DNA of 53,458 nt from Bacteroidota bacterium (GTDB taxonomy: Bacteria > Bacteroidota > Bacteroidia > Bacteroidales > Paludibacteraceae), in NCBI GenBank assembly GCA_021779195.1, contig JAJYBB010000020.1:1-53458 (forward strand), read 5' to 3'. The position numbers and the translations under genes are program-made. Shown here piece after piece: positions 34,612-43,007 of the stretch (the stretch's first letter is position 1; each line of letters opens with the position of its first letter). The notes under the pieces were generated by a model. The model was not told the origin of the DNA, did no database searches, and was given only the letters and a program-made list of their open reading frames with translations.

Positions 34612-36081
34612 ATGATGAAATATATTTTAGCTCTAAGTTGCTATATTGTCCTGGTTTCTTCCGGTTTAACTGCTCAGGAATATCCGAAGGTCGTTTTACG
34701 AGGAGATTATGCCGATCCTTCAATTATCCGGGATGGGAAAGATTATTACATGACACATTCCCCATTTTTATATTCACCCGGATATTTAATATGGCATTCT
34801 ACCGATTTGGAACATTGGGAACCAATTTGTCGTGCCATGCCCGAAATGATTGGAAACGCAATGGCTCCTGATTTGGTAAAATATCGCGATACTTTTTATA
34901 TCTATATTCCGTCAGCAAAAAGCAACTGGGTTATATTGGCAAAAAACATTCGTGGTCCTTGGAGTAAACCTATTAATCTGAAAGTAGGAAAAATTGATCC
35001 CGGTCATGCTGTTGGAGAAGACGGGAAAAGATATCTTTTTCTATCAGGCGGTAACCGTATAAAGCTTACCGATAACGGACTGACTACCATTGGTAAAATG
35101 GAAAACGTTTATACAGGTTGGAAATTCCCCAAAGAATGGAAAACAGAAGGTAAATGGTTAGAGTCACCCAAGATTATTAAACATGGTGAATACTTTTATT
35201 TAACCTGTGCTCAAGGAGGTACCGCAGGGCCTCCAACCAGTCACATGGTTATTTCGGCACGTTCTAAAAGCATTAATGGCCCATGGGAAAACTCACCATA
35301 TAATCCGATCGTGCATACCTATTCTGCTAATGAAAAATGGTGGTCCAAAGGACATGGTACGCTTATCGATGATATAAATGGAAATTGGTGGATTGTGTAC
35401 CATGCTTATCAAAACGGGTTCTATTCACTCGGGCGTCAAACGTTAATAGAACCAATTAAATGGACAAAAGACGGTTGGTTTAAAACAACAAAACAACCAA
35501 TAAAGACGTTGCCCGCTTCAGATATAAAAACTTCGGGATTCTCACTTTCCGACAATTTTACAGGCAAAAAAATCGGACTTCAATGGACAGCATGGCGCAA
35601 GTTCGATAATACATCAATCAAAATTCGAAACAACCGCCTTTTTCTAAAAGCCAAAGGCGACAATCCTGCTGATGGTCAATTATTGCTTGTTACTCCTCAG
35701 GATACCGCTTATTCAACTCAGGTAACTCTGAAAGCTACATCTAACACCAGAGGTGGTCTGATCTTGTTTTACAATGAAAAAGCATTTGCAGGAATGGAAA
35801 TGGGTATGAATAGTTTGATTATTTATTGTAAAGCAAAAAGAAGTAAAACTATTCTATTGAAAAATAATCCTGCCATAACTCTTAAAATTGAAAATCATAG
35901 TAATAAATGCACTTTTTCGTATAGTGTGGATGGTAAGAAATGGGAGGTAGCCGATAACAATATTGATGCTTCAGATATGCAACATAACAATTACAAAGGA
36001 TTCCTTGCCATTCGTGTTGGTTTGCTTGCCAGCGGTAAAGGATGGGTGGAGTATAATAACTTTATTTACAGTCCGTTTTAA
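34612..36081 (+). CDS. GH43 glycosidase with C-terminal beta-sandwich
   Basis: A 489-aa secreted enzyme with signal peptide cut near L-T-A-Q. The propeller (about 24-300) shows G-D-Y-A-D-P-S-I-I-R (catalytic base D35), H-S-T-D-L-E-H-W-E, a pKa-tuning Asp in M-A-P-D-L-V and the acid Glu in W-L-E-S-P-K-I. The C-terminal 180 residues (starting D-N-F-T-G-K-K-I-G-L-Q-W) form the GH43_C2 / DUF1349-like sandwich found in beta-xylosidase and arabinofuranosidase subfamilies. It follows the other GH43 by 25 bp. ATG at 34615 is an equally good start. The probable role is removal of arabinose or xylose from pectin side chains. Confidence 0.9.
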   Translation: MMKYILALSCYIVLVSSGLTAQEYPKVVLRGDYADPSIIRDGKDYYMTHSPFLYSPGYLIWHSTDLEHWEPICRAMPEMIGNAMAPDLVKYRDTFYIYIPSAKSNWVILAKNIRGPWSKPINLKVGKIDPGHAVGEDGKRYLFLSGGNRIKLTDNGLTTIGKMENVYTGWKFPKEWKTEGKWLESPKIIKHGEYFYLTCAQGGTAGPPTSHMVISARSKSINGPWENSPYNPIVHTYSANEKWWSKGHGTLIDDINGNWWIVYHAYQNGFYSLGRQTLIEPIKWTKDGWFKTTKQPIKTLPASDIKTSGFSLSDNFTGKKIGLQWTAWRKFDNTSIKIRNNRLFLKAKGDNPADGQLLLVTPQDTAYSTQVTLKATSNTRGGLILFYNEKAFAGMEMGMNSLIIYCKAKRSKTILLKNNPAITLKIENHSNKCTFSYSVDGKKWEVADNNIDASDMQHNNYKGFLAIRVGLLASGKGWVEYNNFIYSPF

Positions 36082-36096
36082 ATTGTTGAGAGTAGC

Positions 36097-36132
36097 TGTT
36101 TAGGAATAAAACAAACATGTTTAGGAATAAAA
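36097..36132 (+). repeat. 21-bp tandem repeat between GH43 and the 700-aa gene
   Basis: TGTTTAGGAATAAAA occurs at 36097-36111 and again at 36118-36132, period 21 bp (two helical turns), within the 76-bp gap before the gene at 36158. It could be replication slippage or a pair of operator half-sites. Confidence 0.6.
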
Positions 36133-36157
36133 AAACACAATACAACCACAATATACA

Positions 36158-38260
36158 ATGAGTAAAACTGCAAAAAATATTCTTTTAATATTTATCGTAT
36201 TCCAAAGTTTATCGCTTTCGGCTAAAAATTATGTATTGAAGTCAGCAATACTCGATATTGGGATTGATTCCCTTTCCGGTGGTGTTCAGTCCATTGTCAA
36301 TAATAAAGATAAATACGGCATGAACTGGATATTGAAATCAGATGGGTCGCAATATCCGTGGCAAACGGCTCAATACGGTTGGGGAATGGGGCTTTGTAAG
36401 TTGAATGGCGACTCGGTTCGTTGGAACAGTCCGGTTAATCGTAAAATTGAAACGAATAAGATTATTTTTGAATATCAGTTGAAAGATGTGTTGCTGATAC
36501 TAACACATTCAATTACTAAAGATGGTACTTTGACCGAAAGTTTTCAGTTCATAAATAACTCGTCAAAAGCTGTTTCTCTAAGTGATATGGGCATTTGTAC
36601 ACCTTTCAACGATAATTATCCGGATTCCAAAACCTGTGTGGAAGCACGTTGCAATACGCATGTTTGGACAGGTGGAAATGATTCGTATGTTTTTGCAGAA
36701 CGGATGGGTGGCGAGGCTCCCCATTTAGGACTGGTATTGAATCAGGGAACATTGAAAAGTTACGAAATTCTAAATCGCAGCCGGAATGTGTATGCATGGG
36801 CATTGAGTGGTTCAAATGTCCGTGGAACCATTGTTTTAAATCCAATGGATATTACACTCAAACCCGGAAAAACGTATATGCTGGCTTGGAATGTATTTCC
36901 GGCAAACGACTGGAATGATTTTTATGCAAAAGCAAAGACAAACGGTTTTGTAAAGGCTTCGGCTTTCAGCTATGTGGTGGAAAAGGACGAAAAACTACAA
37001 GCTACTTTTGAATCGGACAGAAAGCTGAAAAAGCCGAACTGCTTTTTGAATGATAAACAAGTGTCTTTTACGCAAACCGGAAATAAAATTGAAGTCAGCG
37101 TTGCTACTTCAGAACAGGGCGAACAGGTTGTGCGAATGGATTATGACAATAACCGTTCAACTTTTGTGAAACTGTATCGGATATCTGATATTGATAAACT
37201 GATTGCAAAGAGAGCTAGGTTTATTGTCGAAAATCAGCAAATGAACGATACAGCTGATGCCCGATACGGTGCTTATATGGTGTACGATAATGATACGCAT
37301 AAGATATATCTGAATACCGATAAACGCAAAAGTGCCGATTTGAATGAAGCCCGCGAACGTACAGGAATGGGGGTATTTTTAGCTATGTATCTTCAAAAAC
37401 ATCCCGATATAATGATTCAAAAATCATTAGAACGTTTTTGCAAATATGTACATACAAAATTGCAATTGCCCGATTACACAGTTCTCGATGGACTGACAAG
37501 TACCCGAAAACGTATTTATAATTATCCATGGGTAGCAGAACTTTATCTTGAGATGTTTAAACTCACCCATGAAAGAACTTACCTCACTGACTTTTATCAC
37601 ACTTCCCGAAAGTATTTTAAAGAGGGAGCATATCATTTCTATGGAATTGGATTTCCGGTACAAGACGGACTTGCTGAACTTAAAAAAGCAGGATGGACCA
37701 ATGAATATGATTCTTTATTGAGCGATTGCCGGAAAACAGCGGAGAATTATATCAATATAAGTTTGTATTACCCCAAAAGTGAGGTGAATTACGAACAAAG
37801 TATTGTTGCTCCTTCGGTTATTTTTCTGCTCGAAATGTATCAGGTAACCGGAGAAAAGAAATTTCTGAACGAAGGAGAAAAGCAACTCAAAGCATTGGAA
37901 ACTTTTGCCGGAAAGCAACCTGATTTTCATTTAAATGAAATCGGAATTCGCCATTGGGACGGTTATTGGTTTGGAAAACGTCAATTCTGGGGCGATACTA
38001 TGCCTCATTACTGGAGTACTATTACAGCTGAAGCATTTGCCAGATATGCCGAGATTTCGGGAAACAATGAGTATCAGAAACGAGCAGAAACGATTGTAAA
38101 AAATAACCTTCCACTTTTCTTTGCCAATGGTAGCGCTTCGTGTGCTTATGTTTATCCGGCAAAAATAAACGGACAAAAAGCAGCTTTTTTTGACCCATTT
38201 GCCAACGATCAGGACTGGGCATTGGTGTTTTATGAAAAGTGTTTGAGATTGAACAAATGA
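36158..38260 (+). CDS. Secreted (alpha/alpha)6-barrel protein, family not recognised
   Basis: A 700-aa protein with a signal peptide (cut near L-S-A-K). Residues about 25-330 are beta-rich, starting Y-V-L-K-S-A-I-L-D-I-G-I-D and with L-S-G-G-V-Q-S-I, like the beta-sandwich put before catalytic barrels in many lyases and hydrolases. Residues about 350-700 are helical, with repeats such as Y-P-W-V-A-E-L-Y-L-E-M-F-K-L-T, Y-E-Q-S-I-V-A-P-S-V-I-F-L-L-E-M-Y and W-G-D-T-M-P-H-Y-W-S, typical of six-hairpin glycosidases. I do not recognise GH105, GH88, GH127 or GH78 signatures. Conserved acidic and aromatic clusters (R-H-W-D-G-Y-W-F-G-K) suggest an active site. Its stop overlaps the next gene (ATGA), so it is coupled to the GH43 downstream. 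A glycosidase on RG-I oligosaccharides is inferred. Confidence 0.7.
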   Translation: MSKTAKNILLIFIVFQSLSLSAKNYVLKSAILDIGIDSLSGGVQSIVNNKDKYGMNWILKSDGSQYPWQTAQYGWGMGLCKLNGDSVRWNSPVNRKIETNKIIFEYQLKDVLLILTHSITKDGTLTESFQFINNSSKAVSLSDMGICTPFNDNYPDSKTCVEARCNTHVWTGGNDSYVFAERMGGEAPHLGLVLNQGTLKSYEILNRSRNVYAWALSGSNVRGTIVLNPMDITLKPGKTYMLAWNVFPANDWNDFYAKAKTNGFVKASAFSYVVEKDEKLQATFESDRKLKKPNCFLNDKQVSFTQTGNKIEVSVATSEQGEQVVRMDYDNNRSTFVKLYRISDIDKLIAKRARFIVENQQMNDTADARYGAYMVYDNDTHKIYLNTDKRKSADLNEARERTGMGVFLAMYLQKHPDIMIQKSLERFCKYVHTKLQLPDYTVLDGLTSTRKRIYNYPWVAELYLEMFKLTHERTYLTDFYHTSRKYFKEGAYHFYGIGFPVQDGLAELKKAGWTNEYDSLLSDCRKTAENYINISLYYPKSEVNYEQSIVAPSVIFLLEMYQVTGEKKFLNEGEKQLKALETFAGKQPDFHLNEIGIRHWDGYWFGKRQFWGDTMPHYWSTITAEAFARYAEISGNNEYQKRAETIVKNNLPLFFANGSASCAYVYPAKINGQKAAFFDPFANDQDWALVFYEKCLRLNK

Positions 38261-39654
38261 AAATAAGAAAACTTACATTTATAATTTGCTGTACATTAAT
38301 TGTATCGTTGAAGGCTTCAAACGACAAGCGTTACGATGCCATTCACAGCGGTACTCCCTGGTTCGACCAAAACAACCGTGAAGTGAATGCGCATGGAGCT
38401 TGTATTGTAAAAGAGGGAAATAAATATTACCTTTTTGGCGAATATAAATCTGATACTGCCAACGTATTTACCGGCTTCAGTTGTTACTCATCGACCGACC
38501 TGATGAACTGGAAGTTTGAACGTACCGTTTTACCTGTTCAAAACAATGGATTGATGGGACCAAACCGCATTGGCGAACGCGTAAAAGTAATGAAATGTCC
38601 GACTACCGGGGAGTTTGTGATGTACATGCATTCCGATAATTTGCAGTACAATGATCCGAACATTACTTATGCCACCTGCAAAACGATTAATGGTGTGTAT
38701 CAATTTAAAGGAGCTCTCTTGTTTGCCGGCAAACCCATCCATAAATGGGATATGGGTACTTTTCAGGATACTAATGGGAAAGGCTACCTGCTGATTCATC
38801 ATGGATTTATTTATGAACTTTCTACCGATTACAAATCCGTGAAACGACTTGTTATCAGTCAGAAACAAGGTGGAGAAGCTCCGGCTATGTTCAAAAGTAA
38901 GGGCGTATATTATTGGTTAAGCTCCAACCTGAGCAGTTGGGAGAAGAACGACAATATGTACCTGACAGCCACCTCACTCGAAGGGCCATGGACTTTTCGA
39001 GGACTTTTTGCACCGCAAGGGTCACTTACGTGGAATTCTCAAACTACGTTTGTGCTACCGGTAATCAATAAAAAAGATACGGTGTTGATGTTTATGGGCG
39101 ACCGCTGGTCGTTTCCATGTCAGGGTTCGGCAGCTACGTATGTGTGGCAACCGGTGAAAATTGACACCAGCAAAATATTTCTACCAAGCTATCTTGAAAA
39201 CTGGACGATAGATGTTTCAAAAGCTAAGTTTCAAAAAACCAAAACGGATGTGAAATCAATTTTTGGCAATCTTGCGATAAAACAAGGAAATTGGCAAAAG
39301 GAAAATCATCAACTGAAATCGAACGAAAAAGATGCGGGTCTGATTTTTCATTTCAATGGATCCAAAGTGGGTATAAAAGCACGCACAAATAATAAAGGAG
39401 GATATGCTCGCATTACGATTTTGAACAGCAAGCAAAAAACGGTGCTAACTTCGGTGGTTGATTTTTACTCCAAAAATGAAACCTTATCACAGGTGTTTAT
39501 AAGTCCAATATTAAAGCGAGGTGATTATACGCTAAAGATTCAGGTACTTGGCGTACATCCGGCGTGGACAGATAAATCCAAAACCGTTTATGGCAGTACC
39601 GATAATTTTGTGGTATTGGAAGATGTGTATATAAATAGCGAGAAAAATCAATGA
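38257..39654 (+). CDS. GH43-like glycosidase with C-terminal beta-sandwich
   Basis: A 465-aa secreted protein. The frame is open from 38239, but the ATG at 38257 is chosen: it overlaps the upstream stop as ATGA and starts the signal peptide M-K-I-R-K-L-T-F-I-I-C-C (cut near L-K-A-S). The propeller begins with N-A-H-G-A-C-I-V-K-E-G-N-K-Y-Y-L-F-G-E-Y, a form seen in GH43 branches that include exo-beta-1,3-galactanases, then Y-S-S-T-D-L-M-N-W and later G-G-E-A-P-A-M-F. The last 130 residues form a jelly-roll domain (G-L-I-F-H-F-N-G-S-K-V-G-I). A galactan or arabinogalactan substrate is possible; the subfamily is not certain. A second ATGA overlap joins it to the relic gene at 39651. Confidence 0.82.
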   Translation: MKIRKLTFIICCTLIVSLKASNDKRYDAIHSGTPWFDQNNREVNAHGACIVKEGNKYYLFGEYKSDTANVFTGFSCYSSTDLMNWKFERTVLPVQNNGLMGPNRIGERVKVMKCPTTGEFVMYMHSDNLQYNDPNITYATCKTINGVYQFKGALLFAGKPIHKWDMGTFQDTNGKGYLLIHHGFIYELSTDYKSVKRLVISQKQGGEAPAMFKSKGVYYWLSSNLSSWEKNDNMYLTATSLEGPWTFRGLFAPQGSLTWNSQTTFVLPVINKKDTVLMFMGDRWSFPCQGSAATYVWQPVKIDTSKIFLPSYLENWTIDVSKAKFQKTKTDVKSIFGNLAIKQGNWQKENHQLKSNEKDAGLIFHFNGSKVGIKARTNNKGGYARITILNSKQKTVLTSVVDFYSKNETLSQVFISPILKRGDYTLKIQVLGVHPAWTDKSKTVYGSTDNFVVLEDVYINSEKNQ

Positions 39655-39892
39655 GAAAAATTATTTTACTAACAGCGTTGATTATGACTATGTTATCAGC
39701 AAATTGTCAAAAACAACCTACGACTTTTCAAAACCCGATTTTGTCAGGTTTTAATCCCGACTTTTCTATTGAAGTAATCAATGTCTATCAGCCCTTAACA
39801 GGAATACTTGATTATATTATGCTGCCGATGGGGTACACATGGCTGCTGAAGGACAAAAAATAACTGCATCAAAAATTATAGAACTATTTAAT
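39651..39892 (+). pseudogene. Relic fusion: GH43 start joined to SGNH esterase end
   Basis: An ORF of 70 codons starts at 39651 with a lipoprotein signal (M-L-S-A-N-C) and Q-N-P-I-L-S-G-F-N-P-D-F-S-I, the classic N-terminus of a GH43 enzyme (normally N-P-D-P-S-I). It then reads E-V-I-N-V-Y-Q-P-L-T-G, like the late part of SGNH esterases. After L-D-Y the frame is lost; in another forward frame (39821 on) the text continues A-A-D-G-V-H-M-A-A-E-G-Q-K-I-T-A, the catalytic D-x-x-H block and last helix of an SGNH esterase. So a deletion joined two genes and a later indel broke the frame. It overlaps the stop of the previous gene (ATGA) and lies 13 bp before an intact CE12 gene. It is probably non-functional. 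Confidence 0.8.
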
Positions 39893-39905
39893 AACAATAA
39901 AAAAA

Positions 39906-41222
39906 ATGAGAAAGAAACTAATATTATCCGTTTTACTAATAGCTTCTGTGGTTTCAGCCCAAACAACTGAAAAAAGTTTTTCAAAAAAGTATGTCTTTGG
40001 AAATATTAAAACTTCTGAAGGAACTACAAAAATAGACACTACAGGAAAATATTCCGATACAAAAGGTTACGGACTCACAACATTTGGTTCACTCAAAACG
40101 AATTTCAAAGATGCAAAAACATCTTTTATTGCATCCAATAAGCCTTTTTATTTCTCCGTACGATTGCCCGAAGGTCATTATAAAGTGATATTGACGTTGG
40201 GAGGTTCGCCCGAAGGTTCATCAACAACCGTAAAAGCTGAATCTCGACGATTAATGCTCGAAAATATTAAAACGGAGCAAAATAGAACGGAGCAAAAGAC
40301 AATAATTGTAGATGTTCGCACCCCACAAATTAACGATTCAACCAAAATTAAATTAAAACCAAGGGAACTTGTTTACAAAAATTGGGACAATAAATTAACC
40401 CTCGAATTTAATGGAAAATTTCCATGTATTTCGGCCATTGAAATACAAAAAGATAATGAACTGCCCACAATATTTCTCGCGGGAAACTCCACCGTTACCG
40501 ATCAGGAATACGAACCGTGGTGTTCATGGGGGCAAATATTTCCACGTTTTTTGAAACCGAATGTTGTAGTTGCTAATTATGCCGAATCCGGTGAAACCTT
40601 GTTGGCATTCAAACGTGAAAAACGTTTGCAAAAATTGCTGAGCCAGATGAAAAAAGGAGATTACCTATTTATCGAATTTGCTCACAATGATCAAAAACCG
40701 GGAGGCAATCACCTTGATCCCTTTACTACCTATAAAGCTGAATTGAAATATTATATTGCCAAAGTTCGTGAAAAAGGAGGAAATCCGGTATTGGTAACTT
40801 CCATGCATCGCCGAAATTTTGATGAAAACGGTAAAGTACTGAACACCTTAGGCGATTATCCCGAAGCTATGCGCCAAACTGCGCGGGAAGAACATGTTCC
40901 GCTCATCGATTTAAATGCCATGAGCAAAATATTCTACGAAGCCATGGGACCCGAAAATTCGACCAAAGCGTTTGTTCATTATCCTGCACATACATTTCCG
41001 GGACAGGAAAAAGCGTTAGCCGACAATACCCATTTCAATCCTTATGGAGCTTATGAACTTGCTCGATGCATTGTTTCTTCAATAATTCAGCAAAATTTAT
41101 CCTTGAAAAAATACCTAATTGACCAAACAACTATTTTTAACCCTGCAAAACCCGATCCGTTTAATAGGTTTATTTGGTACAATAGTCCTGCGGTAGAATT
41201 ATTAAAACCAGATGGAAATTAA
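39906..41222 (+). CDS. CE12-type rhamnogalacturonan acetylesterase with N-terminal domain
   Basis: A 438-aa secreted esterase. Signal peptide cut near V-S-A-Q; residues about 25-180 form a beta-sandwich (K-Y-V-F-G-N-I...E-G-H-Y-K-V-I-L-T-L-G) like the galactose-binding-like domain of longer CE12 proteins such as YesY relatives. The SGNH part has F-L-A-G-N-S-T-V (S195), N-Y-A-E-S-G-E (block II), F-A-H-N-D-Q-K (259-265, Ala in place of the usual Gly) and D-N-T-H-F-N (D373, H376). It should remove acetyl groups from galacturonate in RG-I. It differs from the 296-aa CE12 at 21837 in having this extra domain, so the two may prefer polymer and oligomer. Confidence 0.92.
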   Translation: MRKKLILSVLLIASVVSAQTTEKSFSKKYVFGNIKTSEGTTKIDTTGKYSDTKGYGLTTFGSLKTNFKDAKTSFIASNKPFYFSVRLPEGHYKVILTLGGSPEGSSTTVKAESRRLMLENIKTEQNRTEQKTIIVDVRTPQINDSTKIKLKPRELVYKNWDNKLTLEFNGKFPCISAIEIQKDNELPTIFLAGNSTVTDQEYEPWCSWGQIFPRFLKPNVVVANYAESGETLLAFKREKRLQKLLSQMKKGDYLFIEFAHNDQKPGGNHLDPFTTYKAELKYYIAKVREKGGNPVLVTSMHRRNFDENGKVLNTLGDYPEAMRQTAREEHVPLIDLNAMSKIFYEAMGPENSTKAFVHYPAHTFPGQEKALADNTHFNPYGAYELARCIVSSIIQQNLSLKKYLIDQTTIFNPAKPDPFNRFIWYNSPAVELLKPDGN

Positions 41223-41281
41223 ATTAAAAGTTAACAAAACAACTCTATAAAACTCATTTCAAACAACAAAAATTTATATTT

Positions 41282-42532
41282 ATGAAAAAAATACTATTAT
41301 CATTTCTAACAATGACAGTATTCTTTAGCGCTCAATCTGCCGATTATTTAATAACCGATTATGGCGTAGGAAATGACAGCACTAAAATGAACACGCGTAT
41401 CATTCAGGCAATTATCGACAAAGCATCCGAAAATGGAGGCGGAACCATTGTCATTCCAAAAGGCGTGTATCTTTCCGGGGCACTCTTCTTTAAACCGAAC
41501 ACAAAACTTAAATTAATGGAAGGTGCAGAATTGAAGGGATCTGACAATATCAATGATTATCCATTGATTCCTTCGCGGATGGAAGGAAGGAGTATATATT
41601 ATTATGCTGCCTTGGTGAATGCTTATCATGTGGATAATTTTGGCATTTCAGGTCCCGGAACTATTGATGGCAATGGGTTGAAGTATTGGAAGTATTTCTG
41701 GGCTGTTAGAGATTCTATGAGTCATATCGGAAAATCGGCAACGAATCTTCAAGTTCATCGTCCCCGTTTATTATTTATTTGGGGTTGTAATAATGTGAAA
41801 ATTGAAAATGTAAAACTGCATAATTCAGGCTTCTGGACGACTCATTTATACGAGTGTAATAATGTTTTGATTGATGGTTGCGATATACGCTCACCATTTA
41901 AACCCGTAAAAGCACCGAGCACCGATGGTGTTGACATCGATGTTTGTAAAGACGTAACCATTCGAAATACCTATCTTTCGGTGAATGACGATGCAGTATG
42001 TTTAAAAGGAGGTAAAGGATGGAATGCTCAAACCCTCAGAGAAAATGGGATCGTGGAAAATGTGTTGGTCGAAAACTGCACTTTCGGCGATTCGCATGGT
42101 GTACTGACATTGGGAAGCGAGTGTATTCATGCCAAAAATATTATCTTACGCAATTGCAAAGTTGATTGTGATGTGCCGTTGTTAAGACTCAAAATGCGCC
42201 CTGACACCTATCAAGTTTATGAAGATATTACCATTGAAAACGTAACCGGAAGATGCAGAAGTATCATCGAAATGAAACCCTGGACTCAATTTTTCACACT
42301 CGAAGGAAGTAATGCAAAACCCTTTGCTATCGTACGAAATATCTCCATTTCTAAAATTAAAGTGAAGTGCGATATCGTGGGTGATCTCGCCGGAAATCCG
42401 ATGGATCAGGTTTCTAACATTCTACTTAAAAATATCGATGTTACTGCCAAAGATCCTGAATTCAAATGTAAATATACAGGCGTAAAAACTGAGAATGTGG
42501 TAGTAAATGGAGTTCCATTGGTGATGAAATAG
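41282..42532 (+). CDS. GH28 polygalacturonase family enzyme
   Basis: A 416-aa secreted beta-helix enzyme; signal peptide cut near S-A-D. The start Y-L-I-T-D-Y-G-V-G-N-D-S-T and G-G-G-T-I-V-I-P-K-G-V-Y-L-S-G are typical. Catalytic blocks are S-T-D-G-V-D-I-D (213-220), N-D-D-A-V (235-239), D-S-H-G-V (270-274, so S-H-G instead of G-H-G) and L-R-L-K (in place of R-I-K). The altered blocks place it with Bacteroidota exo-type or oligosaccharide-active GH28 enzymes rather than endo-polygalacturonases. It is the last gene of the closely spaced run that starts at 23079; a 475-bp gap follows. Confidence 0.9.
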   Translation: MKKILLSFLTMTVFFSAQSADYLITDYGVGNDSTKMNTRIIQAIIDKASENGGGTIVIPKGVYLSGALFFKPNTKLKLMEGAELKGSDNINDYPLIPSRMEGRSIYYYAALVNAYHVDNFGISGPGTIDGNGLKYWKYFWAVRDSMSHIGKSATNLQVHRPRLLFIWGCNNVKIENVKLHNSGFWTTHLYECNNVLIDGCDIRSPFKPVKAPSTDGVDIDVCKDVTIRNTYLSVNDDAVCLKGGKGWNAQTLRENGIVENVLVENCTFGDSHGVLTLGSECIHAKNIILRNCKVDCDVPLLRLKMRPDTYQVYEDITIENVTGRCRSIIEMKPWTQFFTLEGSNAKPFAIVRNISISKIKVKCDIVGDLAGNPMDQVSNILLKNIDVTAKDPEFKCKYTGVKTENVVVNGVPLVMK

Positions 42533-42570
42533 AAAAATTAAATACTGAGTCCACTCCGAAAAGTATTTAT

Positions 42571-42660
42571 AAATGCAAAAATGCTAAGTCGCTAAAAATA
42601 ATATATATTGGAATTCAAAGCTTTGCGATTTTGTGTGGTTGCGTTCTTCGCGTTCAAAAT
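42571..42660. repeat. Degenerate intergenic repeat, copy A
   Basis: Holds the 11-mer TGCTAAGTCGC, shared with 51437-51447, followed by a GCGATTTTGTG / GCGTTCTTCGCGTT segment. The pattern resembles the AAGTCGCTAAG...CTTTGCG repeats of Bacteroidota. Two degenerate copies flank the GH78-to-PL4 segment. Confidence 0.45.
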
Positions 42661-42868
42661 AAATTAATTGAGTTTTCGGAGGAAATTCGTATTTTGAAAA
42701 TATTAAAACAAACTTGTCTAATTTACCTAAATACATGACAAAAATTTATATTTAAATGATATTTAGAAATCAAAAACACTGATGGAACATCCTGACAAAT
42801 AGGTATTTAGACGGATTAGACGGATTTAAACAAATTCAAACATCGGTAAACCTAAATGATTTATAGGG

Positions 42869-42914
42869 TTGTTTCATAATCTTAACTTGCAAGCAAGTTA
42901 AGATTATGAAACAA
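42869..42914. repeat. Near-perfect 46-bp palindrome
   Basis: Arms of 22 bp (42869-42890 and 42893-42914) are exact inverted copies around a 2-nt centre AA. No T-run follows on either strand, so it is not a normal terminator. The tiny centre favours a cruciform or a protein-binding site, or the remains of two facing transposon ends. Confidence 0.85.
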
Positions 42915-43007
42915 AATCCATATTTAATGTATAATTATCAGCTTCAATCAGCTAAATACATGTAAATCTGAGTTCTATTTTTTTGTAAAGTGTTAAAATA
43001 ATTTATT

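Larger units (their letters stand above)
42533..43007. other. 475-bp gap with dispersed repeat and long palindrome
   Basis: No convincing ORF. It contains a degenerate repeat at 42571-42660 (TGCTAAGTCGCT and GCGTTCTTCGCGTT), of the type scattered in Bacteroidota genomes, and a 46-bp palindrome at 42869-42914, listed separately. No TAnnTTTG promoter for the GH78 gene is evident. Confidence 0.5.

Noticed and set aside
42869-42914. Palindrome as a rho-independent terminator
   Set aside because: There is no T-run on either strand after the stem, and the loop of two bases is too small for a normal terminator.
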